From an uncultured Lentisphaerota bacterium (GTDB lineage: Bacteria > Verrucomicrobiota > Lentisphaeria > Victivallales > GWF2-50-93), in assembly GCA_903872565.1 (NCBI GenBank), contig CAIQLG010000399.1, positions 1 to 59,226 of the forward strand: a stretch of 59,226 bases of DNA. Direction: 5' to 3'. The notes beneath the pieces are model-generated. The model saw nothing but the letters and a program-made list of their open reading frames with translations. It did no database searches and was not told the DNA's origin. The translations under genes were made by a program, and so were the position numbers. Below are positions 16,942 through 23,983 of this stretch, in pieces. Every line of letters begins with the position of its first letter. Position 1 is the first letter of the stretch.

Positions 16942-17027
16942 TGTAGCCGCCTCCACCTGTCCCCCGTAGCGTCCTTGCGAAGGAGGATGTTGGAGGCGAC
17001 TGCACGGCCAACATGGCCGTGGCTACA
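16942..17027. repeat. hairpin repeat, 86-bp copy with a nested insert
   Basis: The ends are the standard TGTAGCC and GGCTACA, and the second stem (CGGCC AACAT GGCCG) is intact. The loop of the first stem is expanded by 32 bases (16955-16986), which contain GTAGCGTCCTTGCGAAGGAGGA, itself a hairpin. A related loop sequence (CCTTGGCAAAGGCGGATG) sits in the different element at 17292-17384. This copy lies in the 608-bp gap 16891-17498, where I see no gene. Confidence 0.8.
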
Positions 17028-17291
17028 AACTTCCTATACCACCCAATATCCTGTCTATGATACAATTCCTTCAATCTTCATAGAATACTTCATTCTTCTA
17101 CGCCTGTCAATAAGTTAAGCTCTTATAAAAATCAAAGACACACGCTAAAGCCGTGAACTCCAACAGATTTCCAGCTTACAATCTTCTACGTCTTAAATTG
17201 GCCGCGATGTCCTCAATTTGGATTAACGTATTTCTGGATTACTGTATGATTGTGTTTTGGTAAACGTTAAGCTTGGGAGCTTTGATGCTAA

Positions 17292-17384
17292 AAGTAGGCC
17301 AAGTCTCGACATGTCACGCCGGAGTGCCTTGGCAAAGGCGGATGAGACTTGCCATGTCTGGTTTCATCGAAACCAGACCTACTT
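17292..17384. repeat. 93-bp palindromic element of a second family
   Basis: AAGTAGG at 17292-17298 mirrors CCTACTT at 17378-17384. Inside lies the hairpin CTGGTTT CATCG AAACCAG near the right end and a CCTTGGCAAAGG hairpin in the middle. Fragments of the same style (GTCAGACAGGAATGTCCGACCTAC, 20687-20710) occur elsewhere in the window. The rest of 17028-17498 is AT-rich with no ORF or RNA that I can support. Confidence 0.65.
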
Positions 17385-17498
17385 CTGCGAATTGCGCAGG
17401 ATAGACACAATATAAAACTATACTCTCTTCCTTAACGAGTTTTATGCATATCTTATTGATTTGGAACAATCCAATAATCCATAGGTTCGCATCATTTT

Positions 17499-18458
17499 AT
17501 GGACGAAAAAGTCGGAAAAACAATTGTCGGCGGGGAAGCCGCGGGGAAGCGGCTTGATCACTGGCTGATCTCCACTTTCCCATACCATTCCAGAAACGAA
17601 TGGCAAAAGAATATCCATAGCGGACTACTTCTTGTCAACGAAAAAAAAGTTCTGCCATCCTATAAATTGAAAAATGGTGACACCGTTTCCTACAAACCGG
17701 TGAAAGAAGAACCTTCCGTTGATTTTAATTTCGAGATCATCCACGAGGAGGAAGAATTTTTAATTGTCAACAAGCCTGCCGATCTTCCATGCCATCCGGC
17801 CGGCCCATATTTCAAGAACACCTTGTGGTTCGGGCTCAGGAAAAAATATGGCGAGATTTTCATTGTAAACAGGCTCGACCGGGAGACATCCGGCATCACA
17901 ATAGCCGCGAAAAATGCGTCCGCATCTGCGAAATTCGCAGATTTGTTCTCCTCCGAAAAGGGAAAAATATCAAAGGAGTACATCGCAATTGTACACGGAT
18001 ACTTTCCAGAACACCTTGAAGCTGAAGGATTTCTGTGTCAGGACAAAAACAGCGAGATTCGCAAGAAGAGAAAATTTGTCCACGAAAAAGTGGAAGACGA
18101 TGGCAAATATGAATCGTGTTTCACCCAATTCAGCCTGCTTTCAAAAGCTGGAGATCTCAGTGTGGTTCTTGCACAGCCAACGACGGGAAGGCTTCACCAG
18201 ATCAGGGCGACATTGTGTTCTCTCGGATTTCCAGTTGTCGGCGACAAGCTTTATGGCGTGGACGACAAGCTCTATCTGAAATTCATAGAGGGAACACTTG
18301 ACGACGAGGACTTAAAAAGGCTGGTGATTGGAAGACAGGCTTTGCATGCTTCTAAAATATCGTTCGTCTCGCCTTTCGATGGAAAACCTGCGGAATTCGC
18401 ATGTAACCCTGGAGGCGAAATGGCGGAATTGGTAAAATTTTCCCCTGGAAAATTTTAA
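17499..18458 (+). CDS. RluA/RluD-family pseudouridine synthase
   Basis: The product has 319 residues. An N-terminal S4 RNA-binding domain (~residues 12-65: GKRLDHWLIS ... NIHSGLLLVNEKKVLPSYKLKNGDTV) is followed by the pseudouridine synthase fold. The catalytic motif is VNRLDRETSG with the active Asp, and the later GRLHQIRATL motif is also present. Enzymes of this family isomerise uridines in 23S rRNA or tRNA; which site is modified cannot be read from the sequence. The ATG at 17499 has only a weak ribosome site. It stands alone between two repeat-filled gaps. Confidence 0.9.
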   Translation: MDEKVGKTIVGGEAAGKRLDHWLISTFPYHSRNEWQKNIHSGLLLVNEKKVLPSYKLKNGDTVSYKPVKEEPSVDFNFEIIHEEEEFLIVNKPADLPCHPAGPYFKNTLWFGLRKKYGEIFIVNRLDRETSGITIAAKNASASAKFADLFSSEKGKISKEYIAIVHGYFPEHLEAEGFLCQDKNSEIRKKRKFVHEKVEDDGKYESCFTQFSLLSKAGDLSVVLAQPTTGRLHQIRATLCSLGFPVVGDKLYGVDDKLYLKFIEGTLDDEDLKRLVIGRQALHASKISFVSPFDGKPAEFACNPGGEMAELVKFSPGKF

Positions 18459-18622
18459 GTACAGAATTCATGATATATCGCAATTGCCCTTGTGCCTCTT
18501 TATCGGTCTCGGGGTCGGGATCGGGATCAGGATCGAATATTACTTCAGTTTTCCCCCTTATCAGGAAATCTGATACCAAGTTGCAATAAACAGTCAAGTC
18601 GATAAAGTGCCGTGAAATCTAC

Positions 18623-18674
18623 TGTAGCCGCCCCCATGCTGGGGGCGAACACGGCCAACATGGCCGTGGCTACA
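18623..18674. repeat. 52-bp hairpin repeat (copy 3)
   Basis: TGTAGCC and GGCTACA ends enclose the CCGCCCCC ATGCT GGGGGCG and CGGCC AACAT GGCCG stems. It differs from the 35.2-kb copy at one loop base. It lies between the convergent ends of the pseudouridine synthase and prfA genes, a place where it could also act as a bidirectional terminator, although no U-run follows. Confidence 0.85.
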
Positions 18675-18712
18675 ACAAATCTTTATTCCATCAATTGCAA
18701 ATTAGTATGAAT

Positions 18713-19792
18713 TTACAGGTCGGCGAGTCTTCTCTCGTTTTCGAGCACGTGAATCTGCTCCAGGAGCATATCGAGTTCGCCCTCGAGAAGTTTTGGAAGA
18801 TCGAACACTGAAATTCCGTATCGGTGATCTGTTATGCGGTTCTGTGGAAAATTGTAGGTGCGGATTCTTTCACTGCGTTCTCCGGTTCCCACCTGCGATT
18901 TTTTTGACGCTGATTGTCTTGCGGCCTCCTCCTGCTGTTTCGCCTCGAGGAGCCTGGCTCTGAGAATCCTCATGGCTGTGTCCCTGTTCCTGTGCTGGGA
19001 CTTCTCCTGCTGGGACGCCACGCTGAGCCCTGTGGGAATATGCGTGATCCGCACGGCGGAATCCGTCCTGTTCACATTCTGACCTCCGGGGCCCGACGAC
19101 CTGAAAGTGTCCATCTTGAGATCGGAAGGTTTGATGTCTATTTCCACCTCTTCGGCCTCGGGCAGGACTGATACTGTTATTGTGGAAGTATGTGTCCTGC
19201 CGCTGGATTCGGTGATGGGCACGCGTTGCACCCTGTGAACCCCGCTCTCGAATTTCATTTTATAATATACATTTTCTCCAGAGAGCGAAAAGACCACTTC
19301 CTTTATTCCGCCGAGCCCGGTCTCAGTGAGATCAAGAACCTCGTGCGTCCAGCCGTTCTTTTCGGCAAATCTTGTGTACATTCTGAACATTTCCGCCACG
19401 AAGAGGGCAGCTTCCTCGCCACCCGCAGCAGGCCGAATCTCTACAATCGTGTTCTTCGTGTCGTTCGGCTCCGGAGGAATGAGGGAAATCTTAATTGCGT
19501 TTTCCAGTGAAGAGACATCCTTTTCGAGATTCTGGATATCATTCCTTATCAGATCTTTGAACTCGTCGTCCGTCTCGGATTCAAGGAGAGCGCGGTTCTC
19601 TTCCAACTGTTTGAGCATATCGTTCCATTTCTCGTAGTCGGCGAGCACCTGCGAAATTTTGTTTCTCTCCCTCGAGAGACTTTTGCACTCCGCAGGCCTG
19701 GTAAAAATGGACGGATCGGCAAGTTTTGCCTCCAGCTCTTCAAGACGCCGCTTGAGATTTGAAACAGCCTTTGTGATCTTTTCAGGTGTCAT
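18713..19792 (-). CDS. prfA: peptide chain release factor 1
   Basis: RF1 recognises UAA and UAG stop codons and triggers peptide release on the ribosome. The 359 residues are the normal length. The stop-codon-reading tripeptide Pro-x-Thr is present as PIT in HRVQRVPITESSGRTHTST. The catalytic GGQ is in SSGPGGQNVNRTDSAVRITH near residue 235, and IRTYNFPQNRITDH follows as expected for RF1. The start ATG at 19790-19792 has a poor ribosome site. It lies directly downstream of rpmE, with a terminator-like hairpin in between, an order known from other bacteria. Confidence 0.97.
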   Translation of the reverse strand: MTPEKITKAVSNLKRRLEELEAKLADPSIFTRPAECKSLSRERNKISQVLADYEKWNDMLKQLEENRALLESETDDEFKDLIRNDIQNLEKDVSSLENAIKISLIPPEPNDTKNTIVEIRPAAGGEEAALFVAEMFRMYTRFAEKNGWTHEVLDLTETGLGGIKEVVFSLSGENVYYKMKFESGVHRVQRVPITESSGRTHTSTITVSVLPEAEEVEIDIKPSDLKMDTFRSSGPGGQNVNRTDSAVRITHIPTGLSVASQQEKSQHRNRDTAMRILRARLLEAKQQEEAARQSASKKSQVGTGERSERIRTYNFPQNRITDHRYGISVFDLPKLLEGELDMLLEQIHVLENERRLADL

Positions 19793-19809
19793 AGTAGTGT
19801 CCGGACATG

Positions 19810-19852
19810 AAAAACCCGTCGGGCAGACAATTTGAAATCTGCATGCGACGGG
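19810..19852 (-). terminator. intrinsic terminator between rpmE and prfA
   Basis: Read on the minus strand, CCCGTCG ... CGACGGG form a seven-base outer stem (19846-19852 with 19815-19821) around an inner GCAGA/TCTGC stem. Five U residues (19810-19814) follow. This is a good rho-independent terminator for rpmE and would limit read-through into prfA, or act as an attenuator for it. Confidence 0.8.
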
Positions 19853-19861
19853 CTTGTTCTG

Positions 19862-20071
19862 CTATTCTTCGGATTTCATTCCATAGCGGCGACGGAATTT
19901 TTCGACTCTTCCCGCAGTGTCAACAAGCTTCTGTTTTCCGGTGAAAAACGGATGGCACTTGGCGCAGATACCAACCTTGACTTCTTTCCTGGTCGAGTTG
20001 GTTTCCCACGTCTCTCCACAGGCGCAGGTGATTTTTGCACTGCCATATTGCGGATGGAAATTCTTTTTCAT
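19862..20071 (-). CDS. rpmE: 50S ribosomal protein L31 (bL31)
   Basis: The product has 69 residues. The sequence [22 protein letters not shown] ... [13 protein letters not shown] is typical of bL31. Cys residues in CAC and CAKC mark the zinc-binding (C+) form, which can release zinc under starvation in species that also carry a C- form; none is seen here. The ATG at 20069-20071 follows TTGGAG. It is divergent from the HIT gene at 20181 and followed by a terminator, then prfA. Confidence 0.97.
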   Translation of the reverse strand: MKKNFHPQYGSAKITCACGETWETNSTRKEVKVGICAKCHPFFTGKQKLVDTAGRVEKFRRRYGMKSEE

Positions 20072-20180
20072 TTAGTAATACTCCAAAATTTAGCGATAAA
20101 TTGCATTTCGAGCCAATAAATCTAGTTTAATTTGCCAGTTATGCAATTAAATTAAGAAAAAAAACAAGGAAATATTGACA

Positions 20181-20681
20181 ATGCCTAAAACCAAGACCAA
20201 TTCAAGACCTCTCTGGGCACCCTGGAGAATTGAATTCATACGTTCCGAAAAAGCCGGGAAGTGCTTTCTCTGCAATAAAAAAGACGAAAAGTCAAGCCCG
20301 GACGAGGAGCTTGTTATATTCAGAGCCAAATTCAATTTTATCATATTAAACCGCTTTCCGTACAATTCTGGACATCTCATGATAGCACCCTACAGGCATA
20401 TCGCCGACCTCACCGCTCTGGGGAAAAACGAATTGCACGAGATTATGGATCTAATGGTCAGAAGCCAGAAAACCCTTCAGAGGGCAATGTTTCCGGAGGG
20501 TATCAACGCCGGCATCAACCTCGGAGCTGCGGCAGGTGCCGGGATCAAGGACCATCTACATTTCCATATCGTTCCGAGATGGGTTGGAGATGCCAATTTC
20601 ATGCCTGTGATCGGCGACATCAGGATAGTCCCGGAATCCCTCGCCAACACCGCAGAACTCCTCAGAAAATCATGGGAATGA
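20181..20681 (+). CDS. HIT-family protein (AP4A phosphorylase-like)
   Basis: The product has 166 residues from the ATG at 20181 (AAGGAA upstream); a TTG six bases earlier is also possible. The histidine triad is HLHFHIVPRW, followed by VGDANFMPVIGD, the pattern of the AP4A-phosphorylase branch found in actinobacteria and others. These enzymes split diadenosine tetraphosphate. Other visible pieces are APWRIEFI at the N-terminus, a CFLCNK zinc-type pair, and FPYNSGHLMIAPYRH. It is distinct from the HINT-like protein at 16471, so the window carries two HIT subfamilies. Confidence 0.88.
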   Translation: MPKTKTNSRPLWAPWRIEFIRSEKAGKCFLCNKKDEKSSPDEELVIFRAKFNFIILNRFPYNSGHLMIAPYRHIADLTALGKNELHEIMDLMVRSQKTLQRAMFPEGINAGINLGAAAGAGIKDHLHFHIVPRWVGDANFMPVIGDIRIVPESLANTAELLRKSWE

Positions 20682-20754
20682 AGAAAGTCAGACAGGAATG
20701 TCCGACCTACAATTTCCCATTGCTATGGACTTAACCGGTTGTCGCCGGAACTTA

Positions 20755-20806
20755 TGTAGCCGCCTCCATGTTGGAGGCGTTCACGGCCAGCATGGCCGTG
20801 GCTACA
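20755..20806. repeat. 52-bp hairpin repeat (copy 4, start of a tandem array)
   Basis: TGTAGCC and GGCTACA ends enclose the stems CCGCCTCC ATGTT GGAGGCG and CGGCC AGCAT GGCCG. Compensating changes (CCTCC with GGAGG instead of CCCCC with GGGGG) keep the first stem paired, which supports selection or exchange for the folded form. Its right half is repeated in tandem downstream. Confidence 0.85.
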
Positions 20807-20917
20807 AGTTTCAAGCCATACAGCGAAACGGCCAACATGGCCGTGGCTACAAGTTTCAAGCCATACAGCGAAACGGCCAACATGGCCGTGGCTACAAGTT
20901 TCAAGCCATACAGCGAA
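20783..20917. repeat. three tandem 45-bp units built from half a hairpin
   Basis: The unit starts ACGGCC at 20783, 20828 and 20873 and ends CAGCGAA each time. It is made of the second stem of the hairpin repeat (GGCCAACATGGCC, then GTGGCTACA) plus ~22 bases of flank (AGTTTCAAGCCATACAGCGAA). Units 2 and 3 are identical and unit 1 differs by one base, so the amplification is recent. It lies in the 492-bp gap 20682-21173, which holds repeats and no gene. Confidence 0.85.
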
Positions 20918-21031
20918 TTTGCCCAAAATACAATTCCTCATGCAATTAAACTATACAATTTGCTAATCTCTTCCCAAGTATTATCTTACTCGGTTTGTAA
21001 TGCGTTATTTTTTTTTGGCAATAGGCACCCA

Positions 21032-21087
21032 TGGAGGGACGGCTTCCACGCCGTCCACTCGCGGTCGGGGTGGAACCCGACCCTCCA
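21032..21087. repeat. 56-bp palindromic element of a third family
   Basis: TGGAGGG at the left end mirrors CCCTCCA at the right. Two hairpins sit inside: GGACGGC TTCCAC GCCGTCC and GGTCGGG GTGGAA CCCGACC. Right of it, AAAGACCGGCGCGTTACC matches the right end of the longer repeat at 35.2 and 25.6 kb, so different hairpins may have entered the same host repeat. Confidence 0.6.
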
Positions 21088-21173
21088 CGGATTGCGAAAA
21101 AATAAAGACCGGCGCGTTACCTTGGTTTGTTAATAAACTGGAAAATTCTATTGAAACAGAAAAGGAGAGGATT

Positions 21174-23012
21174 ATGAGAATTAGAATTGGACTTCTTGTG
21201 ACGGGTCTGGCTCTCTTGGCGACTTGCATTGCCATGGCGGAGGACAACTTTCAATCCATAGTTGGGCCGGTCAAAGTCGGAGCTGTCACACAGTTGTCCC
21301 CTCTCGAAGTTCCGTATATCACCTGGGGCGGCGATGTCGCCACTTTCCATGCCAACGGCGGGCTTACCACAAAGAAAGACTCCATCTACAACAAGCTCGG
21401 ATTGAATATCAAGCTGGTTCCCGGCGACAATTTTATCCAGCAGGTGAGGGATTACATGTCCGGGAAAACTCCTTTTCTGAGAGGGACATTCCACATGATC
21501 GGGCTTGCCTCGGAGATGATTGCCTCGGATCCCAGAACCAAGGGTGTCGTGATTGTACAGATGACCTGGTCGGCCGGCGACCACTGCGTAGCACGCAAGG
21601 AAATCAAGACGGTAAAGGATCTCAAGGGCAAAAGTGTCGCTCTGCAGAAATGTGGACCACACATCGGAATGCTTGACGATATTCTGAAGACATCGGGTCT
21701 CGGATGGGATGACATCAAGGTGGTATGGGCGGATGATCTTACGGCATCACCCAGCAGCCCGGCTGAAATGTTCAGGAAAAATCCTTCGATCGATGCGTGT
21801 TTCGTGATTTCCCCCGACATGATAGGGCTTACAGGCGGACTTCAAAATACTGGTTCGGGAGCCGAAGGAACTGTTGCCGGAGCGAGAGTTCTTGTCTCTA
21901 CGGCCGAGCTTTCCCGTTCGATAGCGGACGTCTATGTCTGCAGGAAAGATTTCTACGATCAAAACCGCGAAACCGTGTCCAAGTTTGTGGCGGGCTATCT
22001 GAAGGCTTGCGAGGATGTCATAGATCTTAAAAAGCAATACGAGGCGAAGGGATCGCAGAGTTATCTTGACCTGCTTAAAATGGCTCAGGACATCTATGGG
22101 AAGCAGACTATTCCCACGCTCGAGGAGGATGCCCACGGCCTTATCTGCGACTGCACGTTTGTCGGATATCCCGGAAACGTCGCATTTTTCAATCAGAAGG
22201 ACAACATGCACGGCTTCGAGAGCTTCCAGAAGTCGGCGCTTGATCTTGCCACCAGCCGTGGCTATGCGAAAGTGCGCTCCGGGTTGATTCCATCAGGGCT
22301 GGAATGGAATTCCTCGCTTTTTACAGATTTGCTGACCAAGACGCAGGCCGGGAAAAAGGATAAGTTCCGTGCAGAGGCGGTAATCGATGAAATAGAGTCC
22401 TTAAGTTCCGGGGGGAAACTCGATGACAGAACGATATATTCCTTCACAATAAATTTCAAGCCGAATCAGAGCGACTTCACGGTAGTCGAATACGGGGCTG
22501 ATTTCCAGAAGGTGATGGAGCTTGCCGACAAATATGGCAATGCCGTCGTCGCAATCCGCGGCCACGCCGATCCGACCAAGACCCTTGTGGATCTTATCAA
22601 TGCCGGAATGAAAAAGGGAATTCTGGTCCGTTCTGGAAGCAAATCAACCGGCTATAAATATTCGCTGAATGGAAAGCCCCTCGACCTGGAGGCCACCAAG
22701 ACCATCTGCGAACTGATCGAGAAAGGCGAACTGGACGGTGTGCCGGAATCCAATCCCCGTGAAGTGATGCAGGCGGCGCTTAATCTATCGAGAAAAAGAG
22801 CCGAAGCGGTGCGCGACTCCATCATAGAATATGCGAAATCCAAGGGAGTTGAAATTGACAAGTCACAGATCCAGCCTCTCGGGGTGGGAATAAGGGAGCC
22901 GTTCATCGCGAAACCGGCAAACATGGCGGAGGCCGAACAAAACATGAGAGTCGAGTTCAGAATTCTCCGAGTGACGGCAGAGGCGATGCAGCAGTCCGAT
23001 TTCGACTACTGA
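21174..23012 (+). CDS. substrate-binding protein fused to an OmpA domain
   Basis: The product has 612 residues. I start at the ATG 21174 (AAGGAGAGG upstream), which opens a signal peptide (MRIRIGLLVTGLALLATCIAMA); the frame upstream runs through a repeat. Residues ~25-400 look like an NMT1/SsuA-type periplasmic ligand-binding protein (KVGAVTQLSPLEVPYITWGGD ... VKDLKGKSVALQKCGP ... VYVCRKDFYDQNRETVSKFV). The last ~170 residues are OmpA-like: VVAIRGHADPTKT, then after a ~70-residue insert NLSRKRAEAVRDSI and NMRVEFRIL. OmpA domains bind peptidoglycan. No ABC permease or ATPase is adjacent, so sensing or anchoring is more likely than uptake. First gene of a tight cluster. Confidence 0.8.
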   Translation: MRIRIGLLVTGLALLATCIAMAEDNFQSIVGPVKVGAVTQLSPLEVPYITWGGDVATFHANGGLTTKKDSIYNKLGLNIKLVPGDNFIQQVRDYMSGKTPFLRGTFHMIGLASEMIASDPRTKGVVIVQMTWSAGDHCVARKEIKTVKDLKGKSVALQKCGPHIGMLDDILKTSGLGWDDIKVVWADDLTASPSSPAEMFRKNPSIDACFVISPDMIGLTGGLQNTGSGAEGTVAGARVLVSTAELSRSIADVYVCRKDFYDQNRETVSKFVAGYLKACEDVIDLKKQYEAKGSQSYLDLLKMAQDIYGKQTIPTLEEDAHGLICDCTFVGYPGNVAFFNQKDNMHGFESFQKSALDLATSRGYAKVRSGLIPSGLEWNSSLFTDLLTKTQAGKKDKFRAEAVIDEIESLSSGGKLDDRTIYSFTINFKPNQSDFTVVEYGADFQKVMELADKYGNAVVAIRGHADPTKTLVDLINAGMKKGILVRSGSKSTGYKYSLNGKPLDLEATKTICELIEKGELDGVPESNPREVMQAALNLSRKRAEAVRDSIIEYAKSKGVEIDKSQIQPLGVGIREPFIAKPANMAEAEQNMRVEFRILRVTAEAMQQSDFDY

Positions 23013-23031
23013 AAAACGGGAGATAAATCCG

Positions 23032-23979
23032 ATGAAAAATATGCTCTGCAGTCTTTCCATAATGTTGCTAGTGGTTCTTCTTGCATCACGGCTCTGCTCG
23101 GAAGACATCTATTCCGACAATATCGTCATAATTCTTGACGGGTCAGGATCAATGGGCGATCCTATGAAAAGCAGCCAAAAATTCACGAAGATGGATGTTG
23201 CCAAAAAGGCCTTGAAAAAGGTGTCGCAACAGATTCCCGACGGCACAAAAATAGGGCTTTTGGTTTTCGACAACCATTCTTCGGAGGGCAAGTCCCAGTG
23301 GAATTATCCGCTTGGAGCATTGAACCGTGCGAATCTCGCAGAAGCGATAGACAAAGTTGTTTCCGGCGGTGGAACCCCGCTGGGCGAACATATAAAGATT
23401 GGAGCGGACCGTCTGCTCGAGGAAAGGAAAAAACAATATGGCTACGGGACATACCGGCTCCTGATTGTGACCGACGGAGAGGCCACCGATGCGAAAGTGA
23501 TGGAAAACTATGTTCCGGAAGTGATCGCACGCGGCATCACGATGGATGTGATCGGGGTTGACATGGCCGCCCTGCACACCCTGTCGAAAAGAGCCCATTC
23601 ATACCGCAAAGCGGACGATCCTGCATCTTTGGCAAAGGCGCTTTCCGAAGTCGTAGCCGAAGTGTCAGGAAATGCTTCCAGCAAAGCGATGGTGGACGGC
23701 GATGAAGCTTTTGAAACATTGAAACCTATCCCTTCTGAAATGGTGATGAAAATGATCGATTCCCTTGCAAAAAGTGGAAACGATCCCATAGGTTCGGTGA
23801 AGGCATCCAATGAATCGCACGATGGAACCGGAAGTCAGAAGCAGTCTCCAGCAGGATCTACTCAGACAAACAAACAAGGAAAAGGTTGCGGTTCCGGATT
23901 TTTCTATTTCGTAATCTTCGTGTTTATTCTTATGATTTTCAGGCGTCTGAGAAAAACTTCCAACCACCACAAGGGGTGA
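23032..23979 (+). CDS. membrane-anchored von Willebrand factor A protein
   Basis: The product has 315 residues. A signal sequence (MKNMLCSLSIMLLVVLLASRL) precedes a vWA domain (~28-215) with the metal-site motif IILDGSGSMGDP, a conserved Thr in GGGTPLGEH, and VTDGEATD. A Gly/Ser/Gln linker leads to a C-terminal membrane helix (GFFYFVIFVFILMIF) ending in basic residues. So the domain sits in the periplasm, held at its C-terminus. vWA domains bind partner proteins through a divalent metal. It lies 19 bases after the SBP-OmpA gene and 4 bases before the next, so all three are surely co-transcribed. Confidence 0.88.
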   Translation: MKNMLCSLSIMLLVVLLASRLCSEDIYSDNIVIILDGSGSMGDPMKSSQKFTKMDVAKKALKKVSQQIPDGTKIGLLVFDNHSSEGKSQWNYPLGALNRANLAEAIDKVVSGGGTPLGEHIKIGADRLLEERKKQYGYGTYRLLIVTDGEATDAKVMENYVPEVIARGITMDVIGVDMAALHTLSKRAHSYRKADDPASLAKALSEVVAEVSGNASSKAMVDGDEAFETLKPIPSEMVMKMIDSLAKSGNDPIGSVKASNESHDGTGSQKQSPAGSTQTNKQGKGCGSGFFYFVIFVFILMIFRRLRKTSNHHKG

Positions 23980-23983
23980 CACG

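Noticed and set aside
18623..18674. Hairpin repeats as ordinary terminators
   Set aside because: No U-run follows the stems, the copies share exact ends, and one is absent from an otherwise matching site, so they are repeats first; a side effect on transcription is possible.
20783..20917. Possible short CRISPR array
   Set aside because: The units are directly joined and identical throughout; there are no variable spacers and no cas genes nearby.
20698..20949. ORFs on both strands with repeated peptide units (GHGRGYKFQAIQRN style)
   Set aside because: They are translations of the tandem 45-bp DNA repeat and have no ribosome site or homology.
21000..21173. N-terminal extension of the SBP-OmpA gene
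   Set aside because: The extension is translated repeat DNA; the ATG at 21174 has a strong ribosome site and begins the signal peptide.
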